Positions 17,835 through 26,946 of a stretch of 64,000 bases of DNA are shown piece after piece. The stretch is from Candidatus Saccharimonadota bacterium (GTDB lineage: Bacteria; Patescibacteriota; Saccharimonadia; Saccharimonadales; UBA4665): positions 1 through 64,000 of the forward strand of contig DAHXLE010000025.1 of NCBI GenBank assembly GCA_027371825.1. The letters run 5' to 3'. The notes beneath the pieces are model-generated. The model was not told the origin of the DNA. It saw nothing but the letters and a program-made list of their open reading frames with translations, and did no database searches. The stretch's first letter is position 1, and each line of letters opens with the position of its first letter. Position numbers and translations under genes: made by a program.

Positions 17835-19880
17835 ATGTCTATAGTGAATCAACCGGACGAAAACATTAAACTGATCAAAGGAGTTGGCTCCGTTCTGGCG
17901 AATAAACTTAATGGTGCCGGCATAACCACCGTTTTGTCATTGCTAGAGTATTTCCCTAGACGTTACGAAGATTATTCGAACATATCCAAAATCATCGATT
18001 TGAAGCCCGGAACGGTAACCATCAAAGCCTATATTAAGGATATAAAGGGCAGGTATGTTCGTCGAGGTTTTCATATCACCGAGGCAGTCGCAAGTGATGA
18101 TTCAAGCAGTGTCAGACTTATATGGTTTAATCAACCCTATAGAGAAAAGGGCTTTACCCCCGGGTGCTTGTATTACATATCGGGCCAGTTTGGTCTCCAA
18201 AGAGGAAGACTCTTAATATTAAACCCCAGCGTCGAAAGAGACGTGGACTTTCCCGTCAACACCGCCAGAATTCTAGCGGTATATCGTGAGGCCAAAGGAC
18301 TTAAATCAAGACAAATCAGAAAGCTTATTAGTGAATGCCGGCCGATGATAGCGGATATGGATGAAACTTTACCGGATTGGGTAGTTCGGGACTATAAACT
18401 TATGAGCCGGGCTCAAGCCGTAGAAGCAATTCACTTCCCCGAAAGTCTAGAGAACTTAAGTAACGCCAAACGACGGATAGGGTTTGAGGAAGTCTTTAAT
18501 CTTGTGCTAGCGTGTCTGAGCGCCAAGTATGAAATCAAATCGGAGCAAACTCTGACGGTTAAATTCAATGTGCAACTAGCTAAAGAATTTGTTAAAAATT
18601 TGCCATTTAAGCTAACCGATGATCAACGATTGGCTGTCATGAGTATCTATAAGGACTTGGAGCATCATCAACCCATGAATAGGCTCATAGAAGGTGACGT
18701 CGGTTCCGGTAAGACTGTGGTAGCGGCCATGGGCTCTCTCATGGCAATTGCCGAAGGGTATCAAGTAGTAATGATGGCACCGACCGAGATATTGGCCCGT
18801 CAGCACGCAAATACTGTTTATAATCTATTATCTCCCATGCACACGGAGAATACGGTAGCTTTACTGGTCGGATCTCTTACGAAGGTCGAAAAGAACAGAG
18901 CTATAAAGTCTATAGCCTCCGGAAGAGCTAAGTTCATCATAGGTACGCATGCTTTGATTCAGGAACGGGTAGATATGCATAACCTGGCTCTGATTATTAT
19001 CGACGAACAACATAGGTTTGGTGTAAACCAACGCCAAACACTAATAAAAAAAGCCGGGCATATGCCTCACGTGCTAAGTCTTAGCGCCACTCCCATACCA
19101 AGATCATTAGCTTTAACCGTTTTTAGAGAGTTAAGCATTTCTAGACTTAAAACGAACCCGTCTGGAAGAAAAAACGTCATAACTAAGATTGTAATGCCCG
19201 GAATCAGAACCCGCATATATGAGTTTATTGATGAACAAATCGAAAAAGGAAGACAGGTATTTATCGTGACCCCGCTTGTTAACGAGTCGTTTGTTAGTAA
19301 CGCAGTATCGGCTGAAGAGGTATTTGATAAACTAAAAACCGGTCCCTTTAAAAAACGCCGCATCGGCTTACTCCACGGCAAACAGAAACCGGCATTAAAA
19401 AATGAAATAATGAACGAGTTCGTTATGGGAAAACTAGACATCCTGGTTTCCACGACCGTTATTGAGGTGGGCGTTGATGTTCCCAATGCCACGATTATGA
19501 TAATAGAGAATGCCGAAAGATTTGGCCTGGCTCAACTGCACCAGCTAAGAGGCAGGGTTGGTCGTGGTAAATATCAGGGCTACTGTTATCTGATGGTCGG
19601 CAGTAGTCAGGCATCGACATCCAGGCTCAGAGCTCTCGAAAGCTCATCGGATGGTTTCGAACTGGCTGAGCTGGATCTTAAGCTCCGAGGTCCAGGCGCA
19701 ATTTACGGAACGATACAGCACGGTGCGTTAGACCTTAAGATAGCCCAACTCAATGATAAAACTCTTATCGCTGAAGCATCAGAAGCGGCAGACATGTTTA
19801 TGGCTAAAGATAATTTGTTAAAATATCCAAGGCTATCTGAAGCAGTAGCTGAACTCAAAATGGTCACTAATTTAAATTAG
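17835..19880 (+). CDS. recG: ATP-dependent DNA helicase RecG
   Basis: A 681-aa RecG, which reverses stalled forks and migrates Holliday junctions. The N-terminal wedge/OB domain (1-260) is followed by the SF2 helicase core with Walker A GDVGSGKT near 287-294, DEQH near 389-392 and the C-terminal RecG block GLAQLHQLRGRVGRG. TATACT lies directly against the ATG at 17835 (17829-17834), so if that is the -10, translation may really begin at GTG 17844; the two cannot be separated from the sequence. It leads a cluster with the PLC-like gene and rsmD. Confidence 0.95.
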   Translation: MSIVNQPDENIKLIKGVGSVLANKLNGAGITTVLSLLEYFPRRYEDYSNISKIIDLKPGTVTIKAYIKDIKGRYVRRGFHITEAVASDDSSSVRLIWFNQPYREKGFTPGCLYYISGQFGLQRGRLLILNPSVERDVDFPVNTARILAVYREAKGLKSRQIRKLISECRPMIADMDETLPDWVVRDYKLMSRAQAVEAIHFPESLENLSNAKRRIGFEEVFNLVLACLSAKYEIKSEQTLTVKFNVQLAKEFVKNLPFKLTDDQRLAVMSIYKDLEHHQPMNRLIEGDVGSGKTVVAAMGSLMAIAEGYQVVMMAPTEILARQHANTVYNLLSPMHTENTVALLVGSLTKVEKNRAIKSIASGRAKFIIGTHALIQERVDMHNLALIIIDEQHRFGVNQRQTLIKKAGHMPHVLSLSATPIPRSLALTVFRELSISRLKTNPSGRKNVITKIVMPGIRTRIYEFIDEQIEKGRQVFIVTPLVNESFVSNAVSAEEVFDKLKTGPFKKRRIGLLHGKQKPALKNEIMNEFVMGKLDILVSTTVIEVGVDVPNATIMIIENAERFGLAQLHQLRGRVGRGKYQGYCYLMVGSSQASTSRLRALESSSDGFELAELDLKLRGPGAIYGTIQHGALDLKIAQLNDKTLIAEASEAADMFMAKDNLLKYPRLSEAVAELKMVTNLN

Positions 19881-19905
19881 CGTCACAGGAAGGTATTGAT
19901 TCCAG

Positions 19906-20706
19906 ATGTATTCCAGGTTAATCTCGACTCATCAGAAAATTGATAAATTAGCTTACGCTATACTCAAAGAGTATTGCGGCAACACTTCTGTATTAAATCT
20001 GAAAGACATTTTACATTACGAGGGATCTAAAGGACCTGATGCTCCACGACTATATGCGACCGAGAGCTCGACGCCATGGCATTACTATGACCCTTCAGGA
20101 ACCGTTCCACAATTACCGTTCCTAGACATACTAAAAGACCATTACACCGAACTTATCAAACAGCTGAAACTAAGAGATGTTCATCAAAGTTGTTTTGAAG
20201 CAGCTTGGTTAGCCCATGCTTTAGTCGACGGGCTAACTCCTCCTCATCATTTTCCGGTGGAAGCTGAACTGGAAGCGTTACACGGAGCTAGCGTTGATCA
20301 ACGAGAAAAGATCAGCTCGCACCTGCTTGTTAAGGGGCCGTCTAAAATCCAATCATTTAGTAGAAGCTGGAGACTAACAGGACCCAAAGGGATGTTAACC
20401 CAACACACATACTTTGAAGCTAACGCCGGACTAGCGGCAGTACGCATTCGCGCCCAAGATATAGCCGTTAATGATGATCTCCTCAAAAGGCTTAGTCCAG
20501 ATGCTCTCATAGAGATATTCGAAAAGTATGCTCATGAAGTAGATTCACTGGATTTGTTTAAGCGTTTCGTAAAACGTGGCTGGAGTTTAAAACTAACCCG
20601 TTTGACCCGTAAAGAACTTATCCCTAAGATGGTTAAACTAGTGCTTATTGCCTGGTACGGAGCTCTTTTAGAAGCCGGTGTAATTCAAAGCGGAGAAGAG
20701 TCTTGA
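19906..20706 (+). CDS. Zinc-dependent phospholipase C / S1-P1 nuclease-like protein
   Basis: A 266-aa protein of no named family that I can recognise by sequence alone. Its histidine/aspartate pattern, however, fits the trinuclear zinc site of B. cereus phospholipase C: D45 and H59 are 14 apart, like D55/H69, and H104, D108 and H114 have the spacing of H118, D122 and H128, inside WLAHALVDGLTPPHH. H9 could match H14. There is no signal peptide, unusual for that family. It begins 25 nt after recG, behind AGGAAGG, and its stop overlaps the rsmD start. Substrate could be phospholipid or nucleic acid; fold-level call only. Confidence 0.55.
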   Translation: MYSRLISTHQKIDKLAYAILKEYCGNTSVLNLKDILHYEGSKGPDAPRLYATESSTPWHYYDPSGTVPQLPFLDILKDHYTELIKQLKLRDVHQSCFEAAWLAHALVDGLTPPHHFPVEAELEALHGASVDQREKISSHLLVKGPSKIQSFSRSWRLTGPKGMLTQHTYFEANAGLAAVRIRAQDIAVNDDLLKRLSPDALIEIFEKYAHEVDSLDLFKRFVKRGWSLKLTRLTRKELIPKMVKLVLIAWYGALLEAGVIQSGEES

Positions 20707-21242
20707 GGATAATTGCCGGTATTTACGGCGGCAGACAATACATTGCTCCTAACACTGTCAAAACACACCCAATGAGCGACAAGATGAAGGGGGCGATATT
20801 TAACGCCCTTGGTGATTTAAGTGATCTAAAAGTATTAGATGCCTTTGCCGGGAGTGGCGGTTTGGGATACGAGGCCTTAAGTCGAGGGGCGGACTACGTA
20901 GTACTAGTAGACTATGATAGACAAGCACAAAAATGCATAGTCACCAATATCGACAGTCTAAAGATAGGCGATAAGGCCAAAGTAATATCTGCCGATATTG
21001 GGTCATGGTTAAAGACTTCTTCAGAGCAATTCGATGTCATTTTAGCCGATCCCCCCTACGATTCAATAAAACTAAACCTTATAAGTGCATTAGCAGAAAG
21101 ATTAAACCCGGGAGGAATATTTGTGTTATCTTACCCCGGCAAACAAACACCCCCGACTATTGATAATTTCAAGATAATATCAAACAAGAATTATCGAGAC
21201 TCTCAACTGATCTTCTACATCAACAAGGTTAATGTTAATTAG
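20703..21242 (+). CDS. rsmD: 16S rRNA (guanine-966-N2) methyltransferase RsmD
   Basis: A 179-aa RsmD, which methylates G966 of 16S rRNA (E. coli numbering) in the 30S subunit. Family features are the N-terminal RIIAGIYGGR, the SAM loop DAFAGSGGLGYEALSRGA (46-63) and the catalytic DPPY near 116-119. It starts with TTG at 20703, overlapping the upstream TGA by two bases (TTGA), with GGAGAAG in front, so it is translationally coupled to the PLC-like gene. coaD, a frequent neighbour, is absent here. Confidence 0.92.
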   Translation: MRIIAGIYGGRQYIAPNTVKTHPMSDKMKGAIFNALGDLSDLKVLDAFAGSGGLGYEALSRGADYVVLVDYDRQAQKCIVTNIDSLKIGDKAKVISADIGSWLKTSSEQFDVILADPPYDSIKLNLISALAERLNPGGIFVLSYPGKQTPPTIDNFKIISNKNYRDSQLIFYINKVNVN

Positions 21243-21248
21243 TTGTTT

Positions 21249-21890
21249 CTATTTAGATCTGGATTTAAGAAGTTTTTGAATTTGTATATAGCGTATGGCT
21301 GGAGCGCATATATATAGGTAAAACAGTATATAGCCGATGATGATTATTGATAAAATAGCCAAGACTACATATACAGCCAGCATTTCCCAGATACTCCTAG
21401 AGTAGCGTTTTGCATTTTGAGCTGACATTCGCATAGCCTCGATTGCGCTAGTGTTTTTGTCGAATAAATAATAAGGGGCAAGGAAAAACCGATGGACAAC
21501 GAATAGACCCGGCACAACAAAGAGCACCAATCCGATAACGGTCAACGACACTATCATGACAAGCAGCGCAAGATATCTAGCCATATACGGTAGGCTCTCT
21601 TGAATTGCTGGCAATAAGTCAATCTTGAGACCTCTAACCGATTTTAACTGTGCAACGATAAGTGCTGGAGCGCATAAAATTGTTCCTCCGTAAGAAAGCA
21701 GATATAGCATAACCGAGTTCTTGGGAAAAACTATATATCCTATAAAAGTCAGCAATAACGGGATGAGTATTAGTTCTAAAAATGTAATAAGATTTACATT
21801 AATAGCTTGCCAGCTCGGTTTAAATAAATCGATAGCAGAGGGTAGTGTTGCAGCATCATCGGCGGTATTATTCTTTTGTTTTTCAACCAT
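21249..21890 (-). CDS. Polytopic membrane protein, UPF0259/GPDPase membrane domain-like
   Basis: A 213-aa integral membrane protein with about five or six hydrophobic segments. The block VVPGLFVVHRFFLAPYYLFD followed by A-I-E-A-M-R-M-S resembles the membrane domain family that includes YciC/UPF0259 and the membrane part of glycerophosphodiester phosphodiesterases; role unknown. The open frame extends to a TTG at 21929, but that TTG is the -35 hexamer of the gene's own promoter, so ATG 21890 is the start. It converges on rsmD with only 6 nt between stops. Confidence 0.7.
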   Translation of the reverse strand: MVEKQKNNTADDAATLPSAIDLFKPSWQAINVNLITFLELILIPLLLTFIGYIVFPKNSVMLYLLSYGGTILCAPALIVAQLKSVRGLKIDLLPAIQESLPYMARYLALLVMIVSLTVIGLVLFVVPGLFVVHRFFLAPYYLFDKNTSAIEAMRMSAQNAKRYSRSIWEMLAVYVVLAILSIIIIGYILFYLYICAPAIRYIQIQKLLKSRSK

Positions 21891-21899
21891 ATAGCCTAA

Positions 21900-21929
21900 A
21901 CTATCCGTTATGAGGCCCCTTTTTGTCAA
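21900..21929 (-). promoter_or_regulatory. Leaderless promoter for membrane-protein gene
   Basis: Minus strand: consensus TTGACA (21929-21924), 18-bp spacer, GATAGT (21905-21900). Initiation about 7 nt on falls within a few bases of ATG 21890. Confidence 0.55.
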
Positions 21930-21963
21930 CGGGCTTTATGAAATCAAAGGATAATAGCTAATT

Positions 21964-22047
21964 GCCGAGGTGGCGAAATGGTAGACGCACTAGCTTTAGG
22001 AGCTAGCGGAGCAATCCATGGAGGTTCAAGTCCTCTCCTCGGCACCA
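21964..22047 (+). tRNA. tRNA-Leu (anticodon TAG)
   Basis: Acceptor GCCGAGG (21964-21970) pairs with CCTCGGC (22037-22043); the anticodon arm CTAGC-TTTAGGA-GCTAG presents TAG, reading CUA-type leucine codons. A long variable arm and GGTTCAAGTCC T-arm are typical of tRNA-Leu. The CCA end is encoded. Confidence 0.97.
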
Positions 22048-22361
22048 ATAATACCTAAGTAGTTGCCAATTTATTTTCGTTTGTCGTTAAAGCGTATAAC
22101 TTTAACTTGTTAGATTTCTAAGGAATGTCGATAATAACGTATTTTTACTTTTGAACCGTATATTGTCCATGACAGAATATTAGTTGAAGTAAGTGGCGCT
22201 GCTCTAGGTAAAAACATAGTGCTTACTAATATCGCTACAATTCGGGTTTGTGTAAGAAAGCGACTAACTAAATAGGACTCGTCGTGAATTATATCTTTGT
22301 GCTATCATAGCATTAGCAAAATTGAGAGCAATAACTATAGGGAGCTGCAGTATAAGTAATT
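22048..22361. other. Non-coding gap between tRNA-Leu and the flavoprotein gene
   Basis: No open frame of note in 314 nt. A 7-bp inverted repeat (GTTAAAG at 22086-22092 with CTTTAAC at 22100-22106, 7-nt loop) might end the tRNA transcript, but it has no clear T-run. The last 60 nt presumably hold the promoter of the following gene; TATCAT near 22303 is the best -10, without a good -35. Confidence 0.4.
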
Positions 22362-23993
22362 ATGAGTAAGCTGGCACACTACCTTCAAGAACACGTAACC
22401 GGGGAAGTGACTACCGCAGAAGATGTACTAAATCACTTTGCGACCGACGGAAGTATACTTACTCTGAAACCTTCGGTAGTGGTATATCCTCATAACGAAG
22501 GCGATGTTAGAAAGACGATGCGATTTACTTGGCAACTGGCGGAGCGCGGCAGAATTATACCAATTACTCCGCGAGGCAGCGGCACCAACACTACCGGTTC
22601 AGCTTTAGGTAGCGGTATTGTTATGGTATTTCCGGCCCACATGAATAAAATTGTCGAGATTGATGGTAAGACGGGCATGGTCAAGGTAGAACCGGGCATA
22701 AATTATGGCCGGGTTGAGCAAACTCTAAATACTCACGAACAATTCTTGCCTCCGTTTCCGTCGAGCGGTGAGTTCTCGACGATTGGAGGTGCAGTAGCAG
22801 ATAATCTATCTGGAGAGCGAACGATTAAGTATGGCACAACCCTTGATTACGTAAAAGCTCTGCGGGTGGTACTTGCTAACGGTGAGGTTATTGAGACGGG
22901 CAGACTTAACAAGAGAGACTTAAATAAAAAACTGGGATTAACAACCTTCGAGGGAGAGATATATCGGGCTATTGATACTCTCCTGGAGGAAAATAGGAAA
23001 GTCGTTCTTGCTTCCAGACTTAAGGTTAGTTCAAATAGCGCCGGTTATAATCTTTTCGATGTAAAAAATAAAGAAGGTTTTGACCTAACCCCGTTATTCG
23101 TCGGTGCGCAAGGTACTCTAGGGATCATAACCGAAGTTACTCTAGATACAATTGCTTACAATCCCGACACGACTCTATTGGTGGGAATGTTTAGTGACAT
23201 CAAGCAGCTCCAACAAGCAATAATAGAATTTAAATCTATAGACGATCTCCCTTCCAAAATGGAAATGATAGATCGTGGGTTGCTGGAAATCAGTGACCGC
23301 ATAAACCCGAATCACCTGAATGGTGTCATTCAACCTCCTTATCCAGAGGCTGTATTGATAGTAGAATTCGATGATCACGGAGAGCGGCAGCAAAAAAAAG
23401 CAGCCAAAAGGGGATTGAGAATACTCGAAAAATATTCGACCGGTTGTAAAGTTACCACCGATCCATCTGAGAAAGCCAGTCTCTGGAAGCTTCGACGCGC
23501 CGTATCTACCGCTATTATTCACTCCGAAAATAGTATGAAGGCGCTGCCAATACTAGAGGGAGCCGTTGTACCGGTTCATAAATATGCTGAGTTCGTAGAG
23601 GGCACTAAATCTATCATAAAAAATAATAAACTCGTTGCTCCGTTGTGGGGACATGCAGGAGATGGTGATTTATATGTAAGGCCGTATCTAGATGTCAGCC
23701 AAGTTGGTAACAGGCAGACGATTTTTAGGGTGATGGATGAGTACTATTCTCTTGCTCTCAGTTTAAAAGGGAGTACTTCCTCCTCGGGAAGTGACGGACG
23801 GTTAAAGGCGCCGTATTTAAATCGCATGTATGGTAACGAAGTCTACGATCTATTTAAGAAAGCCAAACATATCCTAGACCCTTATAATATCTTAAACCCC
23901 GGCGTTAAGATCGGCGTAACCATAGACCACATTAAACCTTTGCTCAGAAATGAATATAAAACGCACTGGCACGATCATTTACCTCAAGGGTAA
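22362..23993 (+). CDS. FAD-binding oxidoreductase, GlcD/D-lactate dehydrogenase type
   Basis: A 543-aa flavoprotein of the vanillyl-alcohol oxidase superfamily. The PCMH-type FAD domain covers about residues 30-265, with TPRGSGTNTTG, the substrate-side PPFPSSGEFSTIGGAVADN stretch and VGAQGTLGIITEVTL. The C-terminal FAD-oxidase domain carries PLWGHAGDGDLYVRP, matching the HxGDGN-type motif. No iron-sulfur domain follows. It probably oxidises a 2-hydroxy acid such as lactate or glycolate; the electron acceptor is not visible. It stands alone between non-coding gaps. Confidence 0.85.
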   Translation: MSKLAHYLQEHVTGEVTTAEDVLNHFATDGSILTLKPSVVVYPHNEGDVRKTMRFTWQLAERGRIIPITPRGSGTNTTGSALGSGIVMVFPAHMNKIVEIDGKTGMVKVEPGINYGRVEQTLNTHEQFLPPFPSSGEFSTIGGAVADNLSGERTIKYGTTLDYVKALRVVLANGEVIETGRLNKRDLNKKLGLTTFEGEIYRAIDTLLEENRKVVLASRLKVSSNSAGYNLFDVKNKEGFDLTPLFVGAQGTLGIITEVTLDTIAYNPDTTLLVGMFSDIKQLQQAIIEFKSIDDLPSKMEMIDRGLLEISDRINPNHLNGVIQPPYPEAVLIVEFDDHGERQQKKAAKRGLRILEKYSTGCKVTTDPSEKASLWKLRRAVSTAIIHSENSMKALPILEGAVVPVHKYAEFVEGTKSIIKNNKLVAPLWGHAGDGDLYVRPYLDVSQVGNRQTIFRVMDEYYSLALSLKGSTSSSGSDGRLKAPYLNRMYGNEVYDLFKKAKHILDPYNILNPGVKIGVTIDHIKPLLRNEYKTHWHDHLPQG

Positions 23994-24527
23994 TAATACT
24001 TTTTGATAATAGACTTGGCCCATGAACCCAGTGCTCCAGAAAACTACTATAACCAGGCTAGTTAAATATGTATTCAACAAAATCACATCTGGACATATGA
24101 CGCAGCAAAAACCGGTCTGCTGAACCTTTTGAAAGTATTAGTGGTTGGCTACTTCGTAGATCAGATGTTAATAGGGTGTTACGACTACTAGAGGCTTCAC
24201 GCAGGTAATTTTATGAAACAGTACCAGTCCTAATAGAAAAGCACCACTACTGTCTTTAGAAGCCGTTTAAATCCAATACATGCCGAACAAGCAATAAGTT
24301 GGGATGCTCTACCGTAACTGGCGCCCATTTGAACCATGCCATATTTAAGAACGTATTCTGTCACTCCCATTAAAATGAACACACTGCGCAAAGTCAGCCA
24401 GGACTACTAAATTATTAATGACTTTGCAAGCACTAGTACAATACTATTTTATAGAAAACAGCCAAGCAGGTTGATGCCAAGAAATTCGAGTGTAAATCTA
24501 TTTAAGAGAGTAGTTTATCCCAGATTA
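23994..24527. other. Non-coding gap of about 530 nt
   Basis: No convincing gene, terminator or repeat. The only open stretch is a 46-codon minus-strand frame (24370 to 24230, starting MGVTEYVLKY) without a ribosome site; about what chance allows. The length is unusual for this compact sequence, so a lost gene or an unrecognised RNA is possible. Confidence 0.4.
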
Positions 24528-25568
24528 TTAGATATATAGTCTCTCAACAAACTGTCCTACGACCAGTTGTCCAGCTAGACTACGAGCGATGTCAAAAGTA
24601 CTTGCAGTCTTTGAATCTACCATTTCCTGAAGCTTCCCTGTTATTTCATTTTTCAGCGTTCTTTCATCAATCCCGACCACACTTAGAAACGCTTGTGTTT
24701 CAGGAATAGTTAAACTCTGTGGTTTTATGGTTTCTAAGGGCGCAGCATCTCGCCGGGAACAGTTGTACCCCACGCTGATCTGTGGATATCTATACGCTGA
24801 TCCGATCCCGGCAAGTGAGTATGCCATTGATTCTACGAGCGCTTTGCCGGCTATAGAAGCAACACTCGGTTTCACTTGTACGCCAGGGTTCATGCCGGCA
24901 AGTTCAAGGGTCAATGCCGCATAGAAACTGTCTTCCTCTGAACTACGGTCGACGTTGGTTTGAATGTGTTCCACGCCGAGAGCCAAATGGCCTGCTCCCA
25001 TTGCAATGTCATGTATAAACTGCCAGTCGCTTTCATCTCGAAGAGATTCTGGTACAAGGGCTATGCTTGTTTTTGAATCAGGCTTGGTAAAAAAGTCCGG
25101 AAACTGCCCCTTATTAGGACGCAGCTCATAGCCTTTTAAGTTGATGTGAATCCCCGGGAACATAGTGAAGTCTACCGTTTCCTCGGTTGCACCGGTTTTG
25201 CCGGCAAAGAATCTCTTTGGATTCCATCCTGTTTCCGCAAGATTCGCCAGAAAAGGTGTGCCTGGTGCAGATTGAGCCTTAATGGCGTCTAGGTCTTCGA
25301 TCGTTCTAACGGCTAACTCTTCACGGTTTTGAAGAGGATGCCTGGTCCCGAAAATAAAACTTAAGTTAGCTTTATGCCACGGGTCAAACTTAGTTTCATT
25401 GGTAATGGCATCAAGCTCGTAAAATACTTCTATTAGTCGTTCGTCTTTTGTGTCCACACCGCTACCGGTCTCGGCTTCCTTTAGTAGTGCGCCAATATTA
25501 CTTGGTAGTTGAGGATAGAAAGCTCTTATTGATTTATGGGCCCGTACTTCATCAGTCGTCTTTTCCAT
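24528..25568 (-). CDS. Protein of unknown function, 346 aa
   Basis: Not recognised. A soluble-looking, acidic protein with no signal peptide and no membrane segment. Visible features are an N-terminal charged region, FDPWHKANLSFIFGTRHPLQ near residues 77-96, and a histidine-containing stretch DIAMGAGHLALGVEHIQTNV near 190-209 followed by Ser- and Ala-rich helices. The frame begins with TTG at 25571, but the next codon is ATG (25568), which is 9-11 nt from AAAGGAAA, so that is taken as the start. It lies beside the tRNA-Leu/tRNA-Val pair and the decayed recombinase, in the accessory part of the window. Confidence 0.7.
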   Translation of the reverse strand: MEKTTDEVRAHKSIRAFYPQLPSNIGALLKEAETGSGVDTKDERLIEVFYELDAITNETKFDPWHKANLSFIFGTRHPLQNREELAVRTIEDLDAIKAQSAPGTPFLANLAETGWNPKRFFAGKTGATEETVDFTMFPGIHINLKGYELRPNKGQFPDFFTKPDSKTSIALVPESLRDESDWQFIHDIAMGAGHLALGVEHIQTNVDRSSEEDSFYAALTLELAGMNPGVQVKPSVASIAGKALVESMAYSLAGIGSAYRYPQISVGYNCSRRDAAPLETIKPQSLTIPETQAFLSVVGIDERTLKNEITGKLQEMVDSKTASTFDIARSLAGQLVVGQFVERLYI

Positions 25569-25720
25569 CAATAATTTCCTTTCTTTGTGAAAGATTATAT
25601 AGGACTACTATAGGGTTGCAAGCAACAGCTGAATGCTATTGTCGCAAGCGATGACCAGCCAAATCCTTTTAGTCCAGTCTATCGAAGTTACATGGACGTG
25701 TATTGCCAGTCAGTCCGGAT

Positions 25721-25805
25721 TGGTGCGCGAGAGAGGACTTGAACCTCCAAGCCTTGCGGCACTTGCCCCTCAGACAAGCGTGTCTACCGATTCCACCACT
25801 CGCGC
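25721..25805 (-). tRNA. tRNA-Leu (anticodon GAG)
   Basis: On the minus strand the acceptor GCGCGAG/CTCGCGC, D-arm, anticodon loop CTGAGGG within CTTGT...GCAAG, long variable arm and GGTTCAAGTCC T-arm are complete. CCA is encoded. The anticodon GAG reads CUC and CUU. Confidence 0.96.
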
Positions 25806-25876
25806 ATATCTGTTATTCTATCATTCTCTTCAGTTATTGAGAATCCCAAATTTTTTGATACAATGACTCAGTCTGC

Positions 25877-25953
25877 GGGTGATTAGCTCAGTTGGCTAGA
25901 GCGCCTCGTTTACACCGAGGAGGTCGGGGGTTCAAGTCTCTCATCACCCACCA
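25877..25953 (+). tRNA. tRNA-Val (anticodon TAC)
   Basis: Acceptor GGGTGAT/ATCACCC, D-arm TAGCTCAGTTGG, anticodon stem CCTCG/CGAGG with loop TTTACAC, and a T-arm with GGTTCAAGTCT. CCA is encoded. It borders the stretch holding the decayed recombinase, a common arrangement for integrated elements. Confidence 0.97.
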
Positions 25954-26185
25954 TGAAAGTTGATAACACAAGTTTCCGCTGTCGGAATAAATGATTTAAC
26001 GCTATTACCGAATTAATTCTGGGGCTCCAGAAATTAAGTCGTTATAGGTTGGTAATTTGTCAAAGAGTAATCCCGAAGAACTTTGCCTTAATGATCGGGT
26101 CCTTCTGCTGCAATAGCAGATAGTCAATATGTTCCAAAAAGTACGTTACGATCGCTAGAATCTTATAAGATCTAACGGCCTGTTG

Positions 26186-26902
26186 TTATTTATCAAGCTC
26201 CAAGTCTTTAATTTTGATTCCCAATTTCGTAATCACCTCCTTCATATATTTAATTGTTATCTCCGAAGTCAAAAATGTCAGCCTCTCCATAGCAGGCCCA
26301 ATTTGTGTTTTGAGCGCTTTTATCGTGGCGTGAATGATCAGCTCATCGATCTTAATAACTGCCTATCGCCGTTCCCATACGGTGAGCATGGAACCGGTAA
26401 GGGCTTCAACGTATTCAGAAGCGATAAGAATACTCTGCACGAACTCCGTCGGGGTTTTATCAAAATCAGCTTTCTTGATCCGGAATCTGTGGCCAGGCTT
26501 GTAGCAGTGGTAGGCCGAGAAGTAACCGCCGTGTCTGCCGCGCGAAGCGCTATCAAGTAACGGCTTCTCACGGTGCGGGCAGAGGATGACCCGTTTATAG
26601 GGATATTCGGGATTCTTAACACCTTTCTTGGGCTGGAATTCAGGTGGCTGGCGTCTGAATATCGCTATCTCGTCGTCCTTCTCGGTAATAACGACCTTAC
26701 TACGATTTGCCTGATTGAATTCGGCTATAGAGACAAGGCCATCGAATTTGCACTTTACAGGCTTGCCTTGCGTCCACTGTTCCGGTTTGGCGGCTGCATA
26801 GAACGGGTTCTCCATAATGCTCCATAATACTCCTGAAATCTTCGTGGACTCGGAAGACTGTTTTAGGCTTAGTTGATGGCGAAGAACCGGAGAGAATCGC
26901 AC
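26186..26902 (-). pseudogene. Decayed large serine recombinase (C-terminal part only)
   Basis: The minus-strand frame contains the Recombinase domain signature (GVLWSIMENPFYAAAKP, then DGLVSIAEFNQANR) and the following zinc-ribbon region ending in a coiled-coil tail (AVIKIDELIIHATIKALKTQ). The catalytic serine domain is absent: the upstream space is taken by the divergent DUF3800 gene. The zinc ribbon has lost a cysteine (CPHR instead of CPHC). An in-frame TAG at 26365-26363 splits the body from the coiled coil, which stays open in the same frame to TAA at 26188-26186. It is therefore a remnant of an integrase of a mobile element, probably inactive. Confidence 0.75.
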
Positions 26903-26946
26903 TACCCATGCAACTCGAGGAGGGGTGATGGCGGTATAATGGTCTT

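Noticed and set aside
24230-24370. A 46-codon minus-strand frame in the long gap
   Set aside because: No ribosome site or promoter, and the length is within what chance allows; mentioned only in the gap entry.
26183-26622. Plus-strand and second minus-strand frames across the recombinase remnant
   Set aside because: They are out-of-frame shadows of the recombinase coding sequence; only the 26186-26902 frame shows family motifs.
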